Of a stretch of 63,074 bases of DNA, positions 53,943 through 63,074 are shown one piece after another. Within the stretch, counting starts at the first letter, position 1. Every line of letters starts with the position of its first letter. Under the pieces are notes generated by a model. That model ran no database searches and had not been told where the DNA came from. It saw only the letters and a list, made by a program, of their open reading frames with translations. The position numbers and the translations under genes are program-made. Origin of the DNA: an uncultured Alphaproteobacteria bacterium (GTDB lineage: Bacteria > Pseudomonadota > Alphaproteobacteria > HIMB59 > GCA-002718135); the NCBI GenBank assembly GCA_902607435.1, contig CACLJX010000011.1, positions 1-63,074 of the forward strand, given 5' to 3'.

Positions 53943-54724
53943 CAGATATTCTTACTAAAATATGTGAAAAAAAGAAAATTGAATTAGAAGTAAGTAAACA
54001 AAGATGTTCTTTTACTTCTCTTGAAAAAATTATCCAAGAAAAACAAAATCGTGGTTTTAAAAAATTACTTATTAATTCCCAAAAAAAAAGAAAAAAAAAT
54101 ATAATTGCTGAAATTAAAAAAGAAAGCCCAAGTGCAGGAATTATAATTAAAGATTACTTTCCAGAAAATATTGCTCTTAATTATGAAAAATCTGGAGTTG
54201 GTGCAATCTCAATACTTACTGAAACATATTTCTTTAAAGGTCATCTTGAACATTTATCTCTTATAAATAAAAAAATCAATTTGCCAATAATTAGAAAAGA
54301 TTTTATTATTGATTCATATCAAATTTTAGAAAGCAAAGTCTTCAAAGCTGATGCCATTTTATTAATTGTATCAATTCTAAATGATAATCAAATTAAAGAA
54401 TTTATTAACATTGCAGATAATTATGGATTAGATTGTCTAATAGAAACTCACAATGAAGAGGAATTAAGCAGAGCCATTAATATCGGCTATCCCATAATTG
54501 GCATTAATAATAGAAATTTAAAAAATTTAAAAATTGACAACAATAATACTTTAAATTTAATTAAAGGAATTCCTAGGGAATTTACTGTTGTAGCTGAAAG
54601 TGGTATTAAAAATCGTGATGACATAGATAAATATAATGATGTTGGAATATTTAATTTTTTAATTGGTGAATCTATTTTAAAATCAAAAAATATTCCAAAA
54701 AAAATTAAACATTTTTTAGACTAA
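53939..54724 (+). CDS. trpC: indole-3-glycerol-phosphate synthase
   Basis: A 261-residue TIM-barrel enzyme that forms indole glycerol phosphate. IIAEIKKESPSAGII near residue 55 (catalytic lysine and glutamate), GAISILTETYFFKGHLEHL near residue 85, PIIRKDFIIDSYQI near residue 115 and VAESGIKNRDDI near residue 220 are present. It is the last trp gene of the operon, starting inside the trpD stop region, and moaC follows after one base. Confidence 0.93.
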   Translation: MTDILTKICEKKKIELEVSKQRCSFTSLEKIIQEKQNRGFKKLLINSQKKRKKNIIAEIKKESPSAGIIIKDYFPENIALNYEKSGVGAISILTETYFFKGHLEHLSLINKKINLPIIRKDFIIDSYQILESKVFKADAILLIVSILNDNQIKEFINIADNYGLDCLIETHNEEELSRAINIGYPIIGINNRNLKNLKIDNNNTLNLIKGIPREFTVVAESGIKNRDDIDKYNDVGIFNFLIGESILKSKNIPKKIKHFLD

Positions 54725-54725
54725 T

Positions 54726-55193
54726 ATGATTTCTCATTTAAATAAAAAAAATTTACCAAATATAGTAGATATAAGTAAGAAAAAGATAACTAATAGAATT
54801 GCTATTGCTGAGGGAATAATTCAATTTTCAAAATCAACATTTAAAAAAATAGAATCTTTAAAAACTAAAAAAGGTGAAATCAAAAATATTGCAATTATTG
54901 CAGGCATAATTGGTGCTAAAAAAACAAGTGAGCTAATTCCTTTGTGTCATAGTATCGGAATTGAAAATATTAAGATAGACATTAAAACTTTAAAAAAAAA
55001 ATCTTCATTAAAAATAACATCAATATTAAAAAACACAGGTAAAACTGGAGTTGAAATGGAGGCTCTCACTGCAGTTAGCATAGCTTGTTTAACAATTTAT
55101 GACATGTGCAAAAATCTTGATAAAGGCATTATAATCAAAGAAATAAAATTGATTAAAAAACAAGGCGGTAAATCAGATTTTATTAATTATTAG
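54726..55193 (+). CDS. moaC: cyclic pyranopterin monophosphate synthase
   Basis: A 155-residue molybdenum-cofactor biosynthesis protein. The start NIVDISKKKITNRIAIAEG, the conserved PLCHSIGIENIKIDI near residue 76 and the TGVEMEALTAVSIACLTIYDMCK segment near residue 110 are typical of MoaC. It makes cyclic pyranopterin monophosphate, the precursor of the cofactor used by xanthine dehydrogenase in this window. moeA, which often follows it in alphaproteobacteria, is absent here; lexA follows after 88 bases. Confidence 0.92.
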   Translation: MISHLNKKNLPNIVDISKKKITNRIAIAEGIIQFSKSTFKKIESLKTKKGEIKNIAIIAGIIGAKKTSELIPLCHSIGIENIKIDIKTLKKKSSLKITSILKNTGKTGVEMEALTAVSIACLTIYDMCKNLDKGIIIKEIKLIKKQGGKSDFINY

Positions 55194-55259
55194 AATCAAA
55201 TTATTTCAAAAATTTCTCTAATTTTAGCTATTTTTTAGAATATTGTTGAAACATTAGTA

Positions 55260-55274
55260 GAACATATATAGAAC
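55260..55274. promoter_or_regulatory. LexA-binding SOS box before lexA
   Basis: GAAC-N7-GAAC (GAAC at 55260-55263 and 55271-55274, spacer ATATATA) is the reverse-strand form of the alphaproteobacterial SOS operator GTTC-N7-GTTC. It ends seven bases before the lexA ATG at 55282, where bound LexA would block its own transcription. The exact match and its position support autoregulation; the recognition rule is from the known alphaproteobacterial LexA consensus. Confidence 0.8.
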
Positions 55275-55281
55275 AAATTTA

Positions 55282-55920
55282 ATGCTTACTAAAAAACAAA
55301 AAGAGCTATTTGATTATCTAAGCAAATATATTGCTGAAAATATTATTTCTCCATCTTTCGAAGAAATGAAAAATGCTGTTAATCTTAAATCAAAATCTGG
55401 TATCCATGGACTGATAACAAGCCTTGAACACAGAGGTTTTATAAAAAGATTAAAACATAAAGCTAGAGCAATAGAAATAATTAGAAATATTAACAAAAAA
55501 TACCTAAATACTTCACAACCAGATAATGCTTTTAGTATATCTATTCCATTACTTGGATCAATCGCTGCAGGTAATCCAATAGAAGCTATTGAAAATCCAA
55601 ACGAATTTGTAAGTATTCCTTCTAACTTCGTAACAAAAAATAACCAATATTTTGGTTTAAAAATCAAAGGTCTTTCAATGATTGAAAAAGGTATTTTTGA
55701 TGGAGATATTGCTATTATAAAAAAAACAAATATCGCTTTAAATGGAAAAGTAGCAGCAGTACTAACTCTAGATAATGAAATTACTTTAAAAACAATAAAT
55801 ATTGAAAAAAATAAAATACGTTTAATTCCATCAAATAAAAATTATCAAGAAAAAGTGTATAATATTAATGAAGTTCAAATTCAAGGAACCTTATCGGGCT
55901 TAATAAGAAAATATAACTAA
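55282..55920 (+). CDS. lexA: SOS repressor LexA
   Basis: A 212-residue repressor-protease. The N-terminal winged helix-turn-helix (residues 1-65) is followed by the S24 peptidase domain: the cleavage bond lies between A96 and G97 (SIAAGNP), the nucleophile is S132 (GLSMIEKG), and the general-base lysine is K170 (EITLKTI). All functional residues are intact, so RecA-stimulated self-cleavage is expected. The SOS box just upstream indicates autoregulation. It sits between moaC and gltX. Confidence 0.94.
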   Translation: MLTKKQKELFDYLSKYIAENIISPSFEEMKNAVNLKSKSGIHGLITSLEHRGFIKRLKHKARAIEIIRNINKKYLNTSQPDNAFSISIPLLGSIAAGNPIEAIENPNEFVSIPSNFVTKNNQYFGLKIKGLSMIEKGIFDGDIAIIKKTNIALNGKVAAVLTLDNEITLKTINIEKNKIRLIPSNKNYQEKVYNINEVQIQGTLSGLIRKYN

Positions 55921-55954
55921 AATAATTATTAATTTTAAACTATAAGTGTCCTTA

Positions 55955-57364
55955 ATGGACAGAATAATAACTAGATTTGCACCTTCTCCTACAGGTTATC
56001 TCCACCTTGGTAGCATAAGAACTGCTTTAATAAATTATATTATAAGTAAAAAAGCAAAACAGAAATTTCCAAATTCTAAATTTTTATTACGTATTGAAGA
56101 TACAGATAAACTGCGTTCAAATGAAAAATATTCAGAAAATATAATAAGTGGTTTAAATTGGTTGGGCATACAATGGGATGAAGAAATTATTTACCAATCT
56201 CAACGATTTTCTAGACACAAGGAAATAGCTTTAAGTCTACTAAAATTTAATCTTGCTTTTAAATGTGTATGTACTTCTGAAGAATTAGAATTTAAAAGAA
56301 AATTGAACGAAAAAAAAAATATAAGCATAAAAAGATTATGTGACAAATGTGAAAATAACAAAAATATTCAACTATTAGAAAATAATTATTGTATTAGAAT
56401 TAAAATACCCAATGAACCTAGAACTTTAATAAAAGACTTAATTCAAGGAAATGTTGAAATAAAAAACAAAGAACTAGATAATTTTATATTATTAAGACAA
56501 GATAATACTCCTACATATATGCTTTCTGTAGTTGTGGATGATCATGATATGAATGTAAATACAATAATCAGAGGGAATGATCATTTTAACAATGCTTTTA
56601 GACATATTCAAATCTACAAACATCTAGGTTGGAAAATTCCTCAATATGCTCATTTACCTCTTATTCATGGAGAAGATGGATCAAAGTTATCAAAAAGACA
56701 TGGAGCTGTTGATATTAATAAGTTAAAAAATATAGGATATTTGCCTAAAGCTATTATAAATAATTTAATTTTGCTTGGTTGGTCACCAAAAAAAGACAAG
56801 GAAATTATTGATATAGAAGAAATTATTAAAAAATTTGAAATTCAAAATTTATCAAAATCGTCTAGTATATTTGATTATAAAAAACTTAAATATTTCAATA
56901 ATTATTATATTCAAGAAGTTAATGGTTTCGACTATTTAGAAAAATTTATAAATAGTGAAGGCTCAACAAAACAATATCTTATTAAAGATAAAGACAAAAT
57001 TAAAATTATTTTTGAAACTTATAAAGATAAAATTAAAACATTAAATGAATTCATTGATATTATTAATATTTATCTTGATGAAGAATTTGTTGTAAAGAAT
57101 AATAATATATTAGATAAAAATTTTAAAATTTTAGTTAGTCTATTTTTAACAAATTTACAAAAAATAGAAGTATGGAAAAATGATGAATTAGATCTGTGTT
57201 TAAAAACTTTTATTTCTGAAAAAAAAATAAAATTTTCTTCTTTTGGAAAACCTTTGCGTTATATTCTTACGAAAAATGTAGTAGGTCCTCCAATTATTTC
57301 AATTTTCTTAATACTTGGTAAGGAAAATACTTTAATTAGAATGAATAAATATATAAATAGTTAA
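55955..57364 (+). CDS. gltX: glutamyl-tRNA synthetase
   Basis: A 469-residue class I aminoacyl-tRNA synthetase starting at the ATG at 55955. A GTG at 55946 gives three extra codons (GTG TCC TTA) that are not needed. The HIGH-type motif is [16 protein letters not shown] near residue 9, and the KMSKS-type motif is GSKLSKRHG near residue 245. Cysteines in CVCTSEEL and CDKCENN near residues 108-135 resemble the zinc-binding insert. Alphaproteobacteria often carry a second GltX; whether this one also charges tRNA-Gln is not decided here. Confidence 0.93.
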   Translation: MDRIITRFAPSPTGYLHLGSIRTALINYIISKKAKQKFPNSKFLLRIEDTDKLRSNEKYSENIISGLNWLGIQWDEEIIYQSQRFSRHKEIALSLLKFNLAFKCVCTSEELEFKRKLNEKKNISIKRLCDKCENNKNIQLLENNYCIRIKIPNEPRTLIKDLIQGNVEIKNKELDNFILLRQDNTPTYMLSVVVDDHDMNVNTIIRGNDHFNNAFRHIQIYKHLGWKIPQYAHLPLIHGEDGSKLSKRHGAVDINKLKNIGYLPKAIINNLILLGWSPKKDKEIIDIEEIIKKFEIQNLSKSSSIFDYKKLKYFNNYYIQEVNGFDYLEKFINSEGSTKQYLIKDKDKIKIIFETYKDKIKTLNEFIDIINIYLDEEFVVKNNNILDKNFKILVSLFLTNLQKIEVWKNDELDLCLKTFISEKKIKFSSFGKPLRYILTKNVVGPPIISIFLILGKENTLIRMNKYINS

Positions 57365-57383
57365 TATTATAGGGGTAAATATA

Positions 57384-58742
57384 ATGTCTGATTATGAAGA
57401 TAAAAAAAATAAAGCAAAATCATATACTTTATTTAACAATGAATCAGGTCAATCTTTTGAAATTCCTGTCCTAAAAGGAACTGATGGACCTGAAGTTCTT
57501 GATATAAGATCATTATATAAAGATACTGGGATGTTTGCATATGATCCTGGATATACTTCTACTGCTTCTTGTTCTTCATCTATAACTTATATAGATGGAC
57601 ATAAAGGAATTCTAAGACATAGAGGTTATAACATAAAAGATTTAACAACTCATAGTGATTTTATTGAAGTTTGTTACCTCCTACTTCATGGCGATCTTCC
57701 TTCAATCATTGATAAACAAAAATTTGAAAAAGTAATTAACAATCACAAAATGCTTCATGAACAACTTGTTAATTTTTATAGAGGATTTCGAAGAGATGCA
57801 CATCCAATGGCTATAATGGTTGGTGTAGTTGGGGCTTTATCTGCTTTTTATAATGATAGTACAGATTTCGCAAATATTAATCAAAGAATGATAGCTTGTC
57901 ATAGATTAATTGCTAAAATTGCAACTATAGGTTCTATGGCTTATAAATACTCATTGGGACAACCATTTGTTTATCCAAAAGATAACTTATCTTATTCAGA
58001 AAACTTATTATATATGACTTTTTCTGTACCTACCAAAGAATATAAGGTTAATCCTGTAATAGCGGAAGCTATGGACAAATTTTTTATTTTACATGCAGAC
58101 CATGAACAAAATGCATCTACCTCTACTGTGAGGCTAGCAGGATCTTCTGGTGCTAATCCATTCGCCTGTATAGCAGCAGGTATAGCCTCACTTTGGGGTC
58201 CTGCTCATGGTGGAGCTAATGAGGCAGTAATTTTAATGTTACAAGAAATTGGTTCTGTAGAAAATATTCCAAATTTTATAAAAAAATCTAAAGATAAAAA
58301 TGATCCATTTAGACTGATGGGTTTTGGACATAGGGTATATAAAAATTATGATCCTCGTGCAGAAGTAATGAAGGTAACAGCACATAAAGTTTTAAAGGAA
58401 TTAGAAAAATCTGAAGATCCTCTATTAAAAATAGCTTTAGCACTTGAAAAACTTGCTCTTAAAGATGAATATTTTATAGAAAAAAAATTATATCCCAATG
58501 TAGATTTTTACTCTGGAATTATTCTTAAAGCTATTGGATTTCCTACAAGTATGTTCACCGTATTATTTGCTATAGGAAGAACAGTAGGTTGGACTGCACA
58601 ATGGAAAGAAATGATTGAAGATCCAGTAAATAAGATAGGAAGACCAAGGCAATTATATAATGGTTCTAATTCAAGAAATTATGAAATAATTAATAAACGG
58701 GAAACTAAATCAATCTTTCAGTGGCTTTGGTCAAAAAAATAA
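57384..58742 (+). CDS. gltA: citrate synthase
   Basis: A 452-residue type II citrate synthase, the first enzyme of the TCA cycle, condensing acetyl-CoA with oxaloacetate. A clear AGGGGT ribosome site (57371-57376) lies 7 bases before the ATG. Catalytic histidine regions are [20 protein letters not shown] near residue 235 and [12 protein letters not shown] near 268, and the aspartate region with [15 protein letters not shown] lies near 310. The C-terminus RPRQLYNG is family-typical. It converges on lpxB with 12 bases of overlap. Confidence 0.96.
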   Translation: MSDYEDKKNKAKSYTLFNNESGQSFEIPVLKGTDGPEVLDIRSLYKDTGMFAYDPGYTSTASCSSSITYIDGHKGILRHRGYNIKDLTTHSDFIEVCYLLLHGDLPSIIDKQKFEKVINNHKMLHEQLVNFYRGFRRDAHPMAIMVGVVGALSAFYNDSTDFANINQRMIACHRLIAKIATIGSMAYKYSLGQPFVYPKDNLSYSENLLYMTFSVPTKEYKVNPVIAEAMDKFFILHADHEQNASTSTVRLAGSSGANPFACIAAGIASLWGPAHGGANEAVILMLQEIGSVENIPNFIKKSKDKNDPFRLMGFGHRVYKNYDPRAEVMKVTAHKVLKELEKSEDPLLKIALALEKLALKDEYFIEKKLYPNVDFYSGIILKAIGFPTSMFTVLFAIGRTVGWTAQWKEMIEDPVNKIGRPRQLYNGSNSRNYEIINKRETKSIFQWLWSKK

Positions 58743-59861
58743 TTTTGTTATTTCATTAGCAGCAATACTAGCTGGAGATTGATTAAATTCAAATTCTTTT
58801 ATGATTTTTTTTGAATTAATAATTTGTTTATTATTTATATCATCTGAGTTATGAATAATCTTTTTAAATAACTCAAGGAATTTTTTTGGATTTAATTTAG
58901 AATTAACAATTTCAGGTATAATCATATTATTTGCCATAATATTAATAATATTTGCATATTTAACTTTAACAAATAAACTAAAAATAATTTCTGTAAGATA
59001 ATTCAATTTATAAATAATTAATTGTGGAATTTCTCTTTTCGTTATTTCTAAAGACGCTGTACCTGAACAAACTAATGCAAAAGATGTTTGAGTATATAAT
59101 TTTTCCGCAATAATTGTATTTACAACAACTTTGGGTTTTTGTTTCCAATCTTTTGTTAAAGATACAATAGTCTCATTTAAATGAGGCAAGGTAGGAATAA
59201 AAATTTTCAGGGGTGAAGATATTAAATCTAAATATTCAGAAGCGATCTTAAAATATTTAATTAATGATTTTACTTCACTTAATCTGCTTCCTGGTAAAAA
59301 AGCTATATATTTATTTTTATAGTTTAATTTTGTATATTTTTTAATGTAAAATATTGGATGTCCTATACAAACTGTATCCAAATTATATTTTGTGAAATAC
59401 TTATTTTCGAATGGAAAAAGTGTAAGTATTTTATCATAAATTAAGGAAAATTTCTTTGCTCTATTTTCTCTCCAAGCCCATACTGTTGGAGCAACAACTT
59501 GTACTATTTTTCCTTTATAACCTTTTTTTCTTATTTTTTTAGCAAGCGGATAATTAAAATCTGGTGAATCTATAGTTATAACAATGTCAAAATTGTTATC
59601 AATAATTAAATTAGATAATTTATTAATCATATAGATATATTTTTTTATTGAAAATATAATTTCGATTAAACCTATTGATTTAAAATCTTTTAAAGAAAAA
59701 TATTGATTATTCATAAATGGAAGCATTTTAGTTCCTCCTACTCCATTAAATGTAGATGAATTACTTTTATCAATTAAATTTGAAATAATATTTTTACCTA
59801 TATTATCACCAGATTGCTCAGTAGCACATATGAAAAAACTTTTATTTTTTAAATTTTTCAA
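58731..59861 (-). CDS. lpxB: lipid-A-disaccharide synthase
   Basis: A 376-residue GT19 glycosyltransferase. [14 protein letters not shown] near residue 13, [12 protein letters not shown] near residue 38, [16 protein letters not shown] near residue 122, [17 protein letters not shown] near residue 189 and [23 protein letters not shown] near residue 264 are diagnostic. It joins two glucosamine units in lipid A at the inner membrane. It overlaps lpxI by four bases as the last gene of the lpx operon. Confidence 0.92.
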   Translation of the reverse strand: MKNLKNKSFFICATEQSGDNIGKNIISNLIDKSNSSTFNGVGGTKMLPFMNNQYFSLKDFKSIGLIEIIFSIKKYIYMINKLSNLIIDNNFDIVITIDSPDFNYPLAKKIRKKGYKGKIVQVVAPTVWAWRENRAKKFSLIYDKILTLFPFENKYFTKYNLDTVCIGHPIFYIKKYTKLNYKNKYIAFLPGSRLSEVKSLIKYFKIASEYLDLISSPLKIFIPTLPHLNETIVSLTKDWKQKPKVVVNTIIAEKLYTQTSFALVCSGTASLEITKREIPQLIIYKLNYLTEIIFSLFVKVKYANIINIMANNMIIPEIVNSKLNPKKFLELFKKIIHNSDDINNKQIINSKKIIKEFEFNQSPASIAANEITKLFF

Positions 59862-60673
59862 ATTTTATTTACACCCGATATAAAAAGGGAGTTTTTATTG
59901 CAATAATCAATAACTTCTTTTTTTTCTAAAAGAATACATTGTTTTTTTTCTAAAAAAACTCCTTCATAATTATATTTATTTAACAATTGTACAGTTTTTA
60001 ATCCAATAACTGGTAAATCAATTTTGGTATTCTGGTTATATTTACTTAATTTGATTAAAATACCTTTATCTCCTTTTTTTTTGTATTTATGGCATCTTCT
60101 TATAAGTTCATCTGTGCCTTCAGCAGCTTCTACTCCAAGTATAATATTATTTTGTACAATTAAACTCTGGGAAATATCTGCTTTCCCAATTAATTTAAAA
60201 TTATTTAATCCTTTAGTTAAATTTTTAAAAGAAATTTTATTTGGCTTTTTATTAGTTAAATGATCTTCATTAACAAATAAATCTTCACATAAAGTTTTCC
60301 AATCTAACATTTTAAAATTATTTTTTTCAAAAAATGATGAAATAGATACTAGCAACCTGTCATCTCCTTTTGTTTGTAAAGAATAATCTTTTATTAATTT
60401 AATTGTATTTAAATCAAAATTTATATCTTTTAAACTAGGTCTTTTAACTTTTCCTGCCATAACTATTTTAGTAATGCCATATTCTTTAAGACAAGATAAA
60501 ATATTTGATAGAGATTCTAATTTAATTTTTTTTATTTTATTATTCCGATAATCGGAAAGTTTAGCAAATGGTTCAATGCAAAAAAATTTGACGTCATAGC
60601 CAAGTGTTATTAATTTTTTTCCGATTACCAAGGGAAGTTTTCCTTCTCCAGCAAGAATTCCAATCTTTGTCAT
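59858..60673 (-). CDS. lpxI: UDP-2,3-diacylglucosamine pyrophosphatase LpxI
   Basis: A 271-residue DUF1009/LpxI protein. The N-terminal ILAGEGKLPLVIGKKL and the C-terminal half with KADISQSLIVQNNIILGVEAAEGTDELIRRC near residues 165-200 are diagnostic. LpxI replaces LpxH in many alphaproteobacteria and hydrolyses UDP-diacylglucosamine to lipid X. It overlaps lpxB and directly follows lpxA, the normal order. Confidence 0.9.
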   Translation of the reverse strand: MTKIGILAGEGKLPLVIGKKLITLGYDVKFFCIEPFAKLSDYRNNKIKKIKLESLSNILSCLKEYGITKIVMAGKVKRPSLKDINFDLNTIKLIKDYSLQTKGDDRLLVSISSFFEKNNFKMLDWKTLCEDLFVNEDHLTNKKPNKISFKNLTKGLNNFKLIGKADISQSLIVQNNIILGVEAAEGTDELIRRCHKYKKKGDKGILIKLSKYNQNTKIDLPVIGLKTVQLLNKYNYEGVFLEKKQCILLEKKEVIDYCNKNSLFISGVNKI

Positions 60674-61450
60674 TTAAATATTGCAAATTCCTCTTTTTAT
60701 ATTTTTTTTAATAAAATCTACTATCTCACTTATTTCAATGATGGATCTTTCTTCATCAGTAAGTTTTTCAATATTAGTTAATATTGGATCAACTTTGTTG
60801 AAAATTATTTTGTAAGAACTTTGTATTTTATGAATAATTTTATTATTTATGTTTTTTCTTTTAAGTCCAATTAAATTTAAACCTCTCAATCTACCTCTAA
60901 TTCCTGTATAAAGCCCATAAGGAATTATATTGGACTCAACCCCACTCATTCCTCCGATCATGGCATATTTCCCAATTGAAACAAATTGATGAACACCTGA
61001 AAGCCCTCCTAAAATGGCGTTTTCATAAACTGTCACATGTCCAGCAAGAGTTGCATTATTTGCAAGAATTACATTAGAGAATATTTGGCAATCATGAGCA
61101 ACATGTGAACCTACCATAAATAAGCAATTATTTTCAATTCTAGTTACCATTCCGCCATTTTTAGTTCCAATATTTACTGTTACACCTTCTCTAAAAGTAT
61201 TATTATTTCCAATTTTTAACTCTGATAATTCACCTGAATATTTTAAATCTTGTGGAATAGTTCCTATTGATGAAAAGGGGAAAAATTTATTATTTTTACC
61301 TATCATTGTTTTCCCGGTAATATGTACGTGAGAAATTAATTCACAACCTTCTTCTATAATAACATCTTTATCAATAATACAAAAAGGTCCTATTTTAACA
61401 TTACTAGATATCTTTGCTTTTGGAGAAATCACGGAACTAGGATCAATCAT
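60674..61450 (-). CDS. lpxA: UDP-N-acetylglucosamine acyltransferase
   Basis: A 258-residue left-handed beta-helix protein built of hexapeptide repeats to about residue 190, then helical. The catalytic histidine is in the VAHDCQIFSN segment near residue 117. SSIGTIPQDLKYSGE near residue 65 and GLSGVHQFVSIGKYAMIGGMSGV near residue 148 are family motifs. It carries out the first step of lipid A synthesis. The lpxI start follows its stop directly. Confidence 0.95.
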   Translation of the reverse strand: MIDPSSVISPKAKISSNVKIGPFCIIDKDVIIEEGCELISHVHITGKTMIGKNNKFFPFSSIGTIPQDLKYSGELSELKIGNNNTFREGVTVNIGTKNGGMVTRIENNCLFMVGSHVAHDCQIFSNVILANNATLAGHVTVYENAILGGLSGVHQFVSIGKYAMIGGMSGVESNIIPYGLYTGIRGRLRGLNLIGLKRKNINNKIIHKIQSSYKIIFNKVDPILTNIEKLTDEERSIIEISEIVDFIKKNIKRGICNI

Positions 61451-61497
61451 AAAAATTATTTAAATAAATAAAAAAATCCTACAATATACGGTTTATT

Positions 61498-61953
61498 TCA
61501 AAATATTTCTTTCCCTTCTTTACTAACAATCATTGCAGAAAAAACTGCTTCACAAACTCTTATAGATCCTTTTTTGGCTTCTCCATAAAATTTATATACT
61601 GATTTAACATTATTCATAATATTTACATTAAAACTTACTTCTTCATTTGGAAACACAGGTTTTCTAAATTTAGCATTGGATACACTCATAAATAAAACTG
61701 TTTGTTTTTCACTATTTGAAAAGCCCTTTGATACGACAACACCAGCTGTTTGAGCTAAAGCCTCAACTAAAACAACTCCAGGAACGATAGGCATTCCAGG
61801 AAAATGTCCTTTAAAAAAGAATTCAGTTGATAAAAAATTTCTGTAACCTGTGCCTTTTGAACCTACTTCAATTATTTCACATTTATCCAAAAATAAAAAA
61901 GGTTCTCGATGAGGTAACAATTTATAAATTTCTTCTTTATTTATAATAATCAT
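61498..61953 (-). CDS. fabZ: 3-hydroxyacyl-ACP dehydratase FabZ
   Basis: A 151-residue hot-dog-fold dehydratase. LLPHREPFLFLDK near residue 13 and GHFPGMPIVPGVVLVEALAQTAGV near residue 49 carry the catalytic histidine and glutamate. It competes with LpxA for hydroxyacyl-ACP, balancing membrane and lipid A synthesis. It overlaps lpxD by four bases and precedes lpxA by 47 bases. Confidence 0.95.
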   Translation of the reverse strand: MIIINKEEIYKLLPHREPFLFLDKCEIIEVGSKGTGYRNFLSTEFFFKGHFPGMPIVPGVVLVEALAQTAGVVVSKGFSNSEKQTVLFMSVSNAKFRKPVFPNEEVSFNVNIMNNVKSVYKFYGEAKKGSIRVCEAVFSAMIVSKEGKEIF

Positions 61954-62936
61954 TTTATATTTTTATATAGATTTACAATTGATTTTTTCCATTTTTTTAT
62001 ATCCTGAGCTGGAAATCCTGCTATTGTTGAATTATCGGATATATTTTTAGTTACTCCGCTTTTTGCTGCTATTGTTACATTTTTACCAATTTTTAAATGA
62101 CCTGAAATACCAGCTTGACCACCAATAAGACAATTTTCTCCAATTTTTGTGCTTCCTGCTATACCTGTTTGCGCTGCAATAATAGTATGTTTTCCAATTT
62201 CCACATTGTGAGCTACTTGTATGAGATTATCAATTCTACAAAAATCTCCTATTATAGTAGAATGTAGGGTTCCTTTATCAATAGTAGTATTGGAGCCTAT
62301 ATCGACATAATCACCAATAATTACGTTACCGATGTGTTTAATTTCTATTTTTTGTCTTGAAGAAAAACCAAAACCTTTACCGCCAATAATTGATCCAGAT
62401 TGAATAACACAATTTTTTCCTATTTTAGAATCAGAAATAACACAGTTACCCATAATTAATGTGTTCGCACCTATTTCAACATTAGGTCCAATTATCGTAT
62501 TTTCAAAAATAACAGTATTGTTATTAATTTTGCAGTTTTCTTTAATGATAGAATTAAAATTAATTTGAACATTTTTTTTTATTATTGAATTTTTATTAAT
62601 TATTGAATTGGAATCAATAATACCATTAGATTTAATAGAAGGAAGAATCAAATTTGTAGTAAAAGCATAAGCTAAATACGGATCTTCAACTATTATAGGA
62701 ACACATTTATTATTTAAATATTTAATGTCTTGTTTTAAAATAAAGCATGCTTTGGCTTTTGTATTTTTCAAATCATTTAAGTATTTAGTATTGTGAAAAA
62801 AAGTTAAATCAGAACTATCTGCATAACGAAGAGTAGCTATTGTTTTAAATATTGTATTTTTATCAAGTTTAGAAGAAATATTTATAGAATATTTTAACAA
62901 ATAATTTTCAATATCTTTAAAGCAAATTTTATTCAT
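61950..62936 (-). CDS. lpxD: UDP-3-O-acyl-glucosamine N-acyltransferase
   Basis: A 328-residue protein. The N-terminal uridine-binding domain (residues 1-100, with ADSSDLTFFHN) is followed by a long left-handed beta helix of hexapeptide repeats. GSIIGGKGFGF near residue 193 and the catalytic histidine segment IQVAHNVEIGKHTIIAAQTGIAGST near residue 243 are diagnostic. It adds the second acyl chain in lipid A synthesis. It starts shortly after the skp stop. Confidence 0.94.
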   Translation of the reverse strand: MNKICFKDIENYLLKYSINISSKLDKNTIFKTIATLRYADSSDLTFFHNTKYLNDLKNTKAKACFILKQDIKYLNNKCVPIIVEDPYLAYAFTTNLILPSIKSNGIIDSNSIINKNSIIKKNVQINFNSIIKENCKINNNTVIFENTIIGPNVEIGANTLIMGNCVISDSKIGKNCVIQSGSIIGGKGFGFSSRQKIEIKHIGNVIIGDYVDIGSNTTIDKGTLHSTIIGDFCRIDNLIQVAHNVEIGKHTIIAAQTGIAGSTKIGENCLIGGQAGISGHLKIGKNVTIAAKSGVTKNISDNSTIAGFPAQDIKKWKKSIVNLYKNIK

Positions 62937-63074
62937 TTATTCAAAATCTTTTAATACCAGTTCTAACTCAATTTTATTAAGTTTATCTATAATAATATTT
63001 GAAATATCAATATTATCCGATGAAATAAAATATTGATTATCACTTAAAACCAAATCAATTTTGTTTTCTACAAC
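62937..63074 (-). CDS. skp: C-terminal end of Skp/OmpH-family periplasmic chaperone (gene enters from the right)
   Basis: The leftward frame entering at base 63074 carries the last 45 codons and stops at 62937-62939. The visible tail (VLSDNQYFISSDNIDISNIIIDKL) is like the C-terminal strand of Skp/OmpH, and the gene directly before lpxD is skp in most proteobacteria, which is the main reason for the call. Skp carries outer-membrane proteins to BamA. The helical arms are outside the window. Confidence 0.65.
   Translation of the reverse strand, partial: VVENKIDLVLSDNQYFISSDNIDISNIIIDKLNKIELELVLKDFE

Noticed and set aside
1-63074. Mobile elements, CRISPR arrays, prophage, toxin-antitoxin or defence genes
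   Set aside because: I read the coding content end to end and saw no transposase, integrase, repeat-spacer array, tRNA-flanked island or recognisable defence protein. The COQ10-like gene at 38665 resembles the RatA toxin family only superficially.

Overview
The window is very AT-rich (my estimate is 70% or more A+T), almost fully coding, with many 1-20 bp gene overlaps and no insertion sequences, CRISPR arrays, rRNA or tRNA genes that I could see. No gene-free stretch exceeds about 150 bases. Gene content and order (fused ispDF, ntrY-ntrX-trkA-dat, a PDH E1-beta with its own lipoyl domain, a COQ10-like protein, skp-lpxD-fabZ-lpxA-lpxI-lpxB-gltA, and an alphaproteobacterial GAAC-N7-GAAC SOS box before lexA) point to an alphaproteobacterium with a streamlined genome, probably free-living and marine. 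I cannot place it to genus from sequence alone.

Layout. (1) 1-6.6 kb: the start of serC, a DUF1015 gene, trpB2, a mercaptopyruvate sulfurtransferase, an EamA exporter, a small unknown gene, a rhodanese, a small membrane ORF and a nitroreductase. (2) 6.5-21.3 kb: a purine uptake and catabolism locus made of two divergent operons separated by only 57 bp (14669-14725). The leftward operon runs puuE-uraD-alc-allA, then an ABC transporter of the BMP/Nup type (ATPase, two permeases, binding protein), then a purine-type phosphoribosyltransferase. The rightward operon runs uraH-xdhA-xdhB-xdhC-guaD-puuD. Together they can take guanine or xanthine through urate, 5-hydroxyisourate, OHCU, allantoin and allantoate to ureidoglycolate, and on to glyoxylate plus urea. 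No urease gene is in view. (3) 21.3-30.8 kb: an accessory-looking stretch with a DNA glycosylase, two EamA exporters, an MFS transporter, msrB, a large fused indolepyruvate:ferredoxin oxidoreductase, a beta-hydroxyacid dehydrogenase and an inositol-monophosphatase-family enzyme. (4) 30.8-43.7 kb: dat-trkA-ntrX-ntrY (leftward), ispDF-pgpA-cinA (rightward), then coq10-lipA-pdhC-pdhB-pdhA (leftward). (5) 43.7-49.0 kb: ftsB, eno, kdsA, pyrG, secG, tpiA. (6) 49.0-58.7 kb, rightward: ppiD-like, trpE-G-D-C, moaC, lexA, gltX, gltA. (7) 58.7 kb to the end, leftward: lpxB-lpxI-lpxA-fabZ-lpxD-skp.

Points of interest: the compact purine locus with its own transporter and no local regulator; an NtrX whose AAA+ domain lacks the GAFTGA loop and has a degraded Walker B motif; genes missing from familiar syntenic blocks (dusB/ntrB/ntrC, hfq/hflX, lpd, moeA); several small membrane ORFs; and three eight-C homopolymers inside genes of an AT-rich genome. 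I did not find a clearly new defence or mobile system. The purine locus is the strongest candidate for a distinctive functional system.
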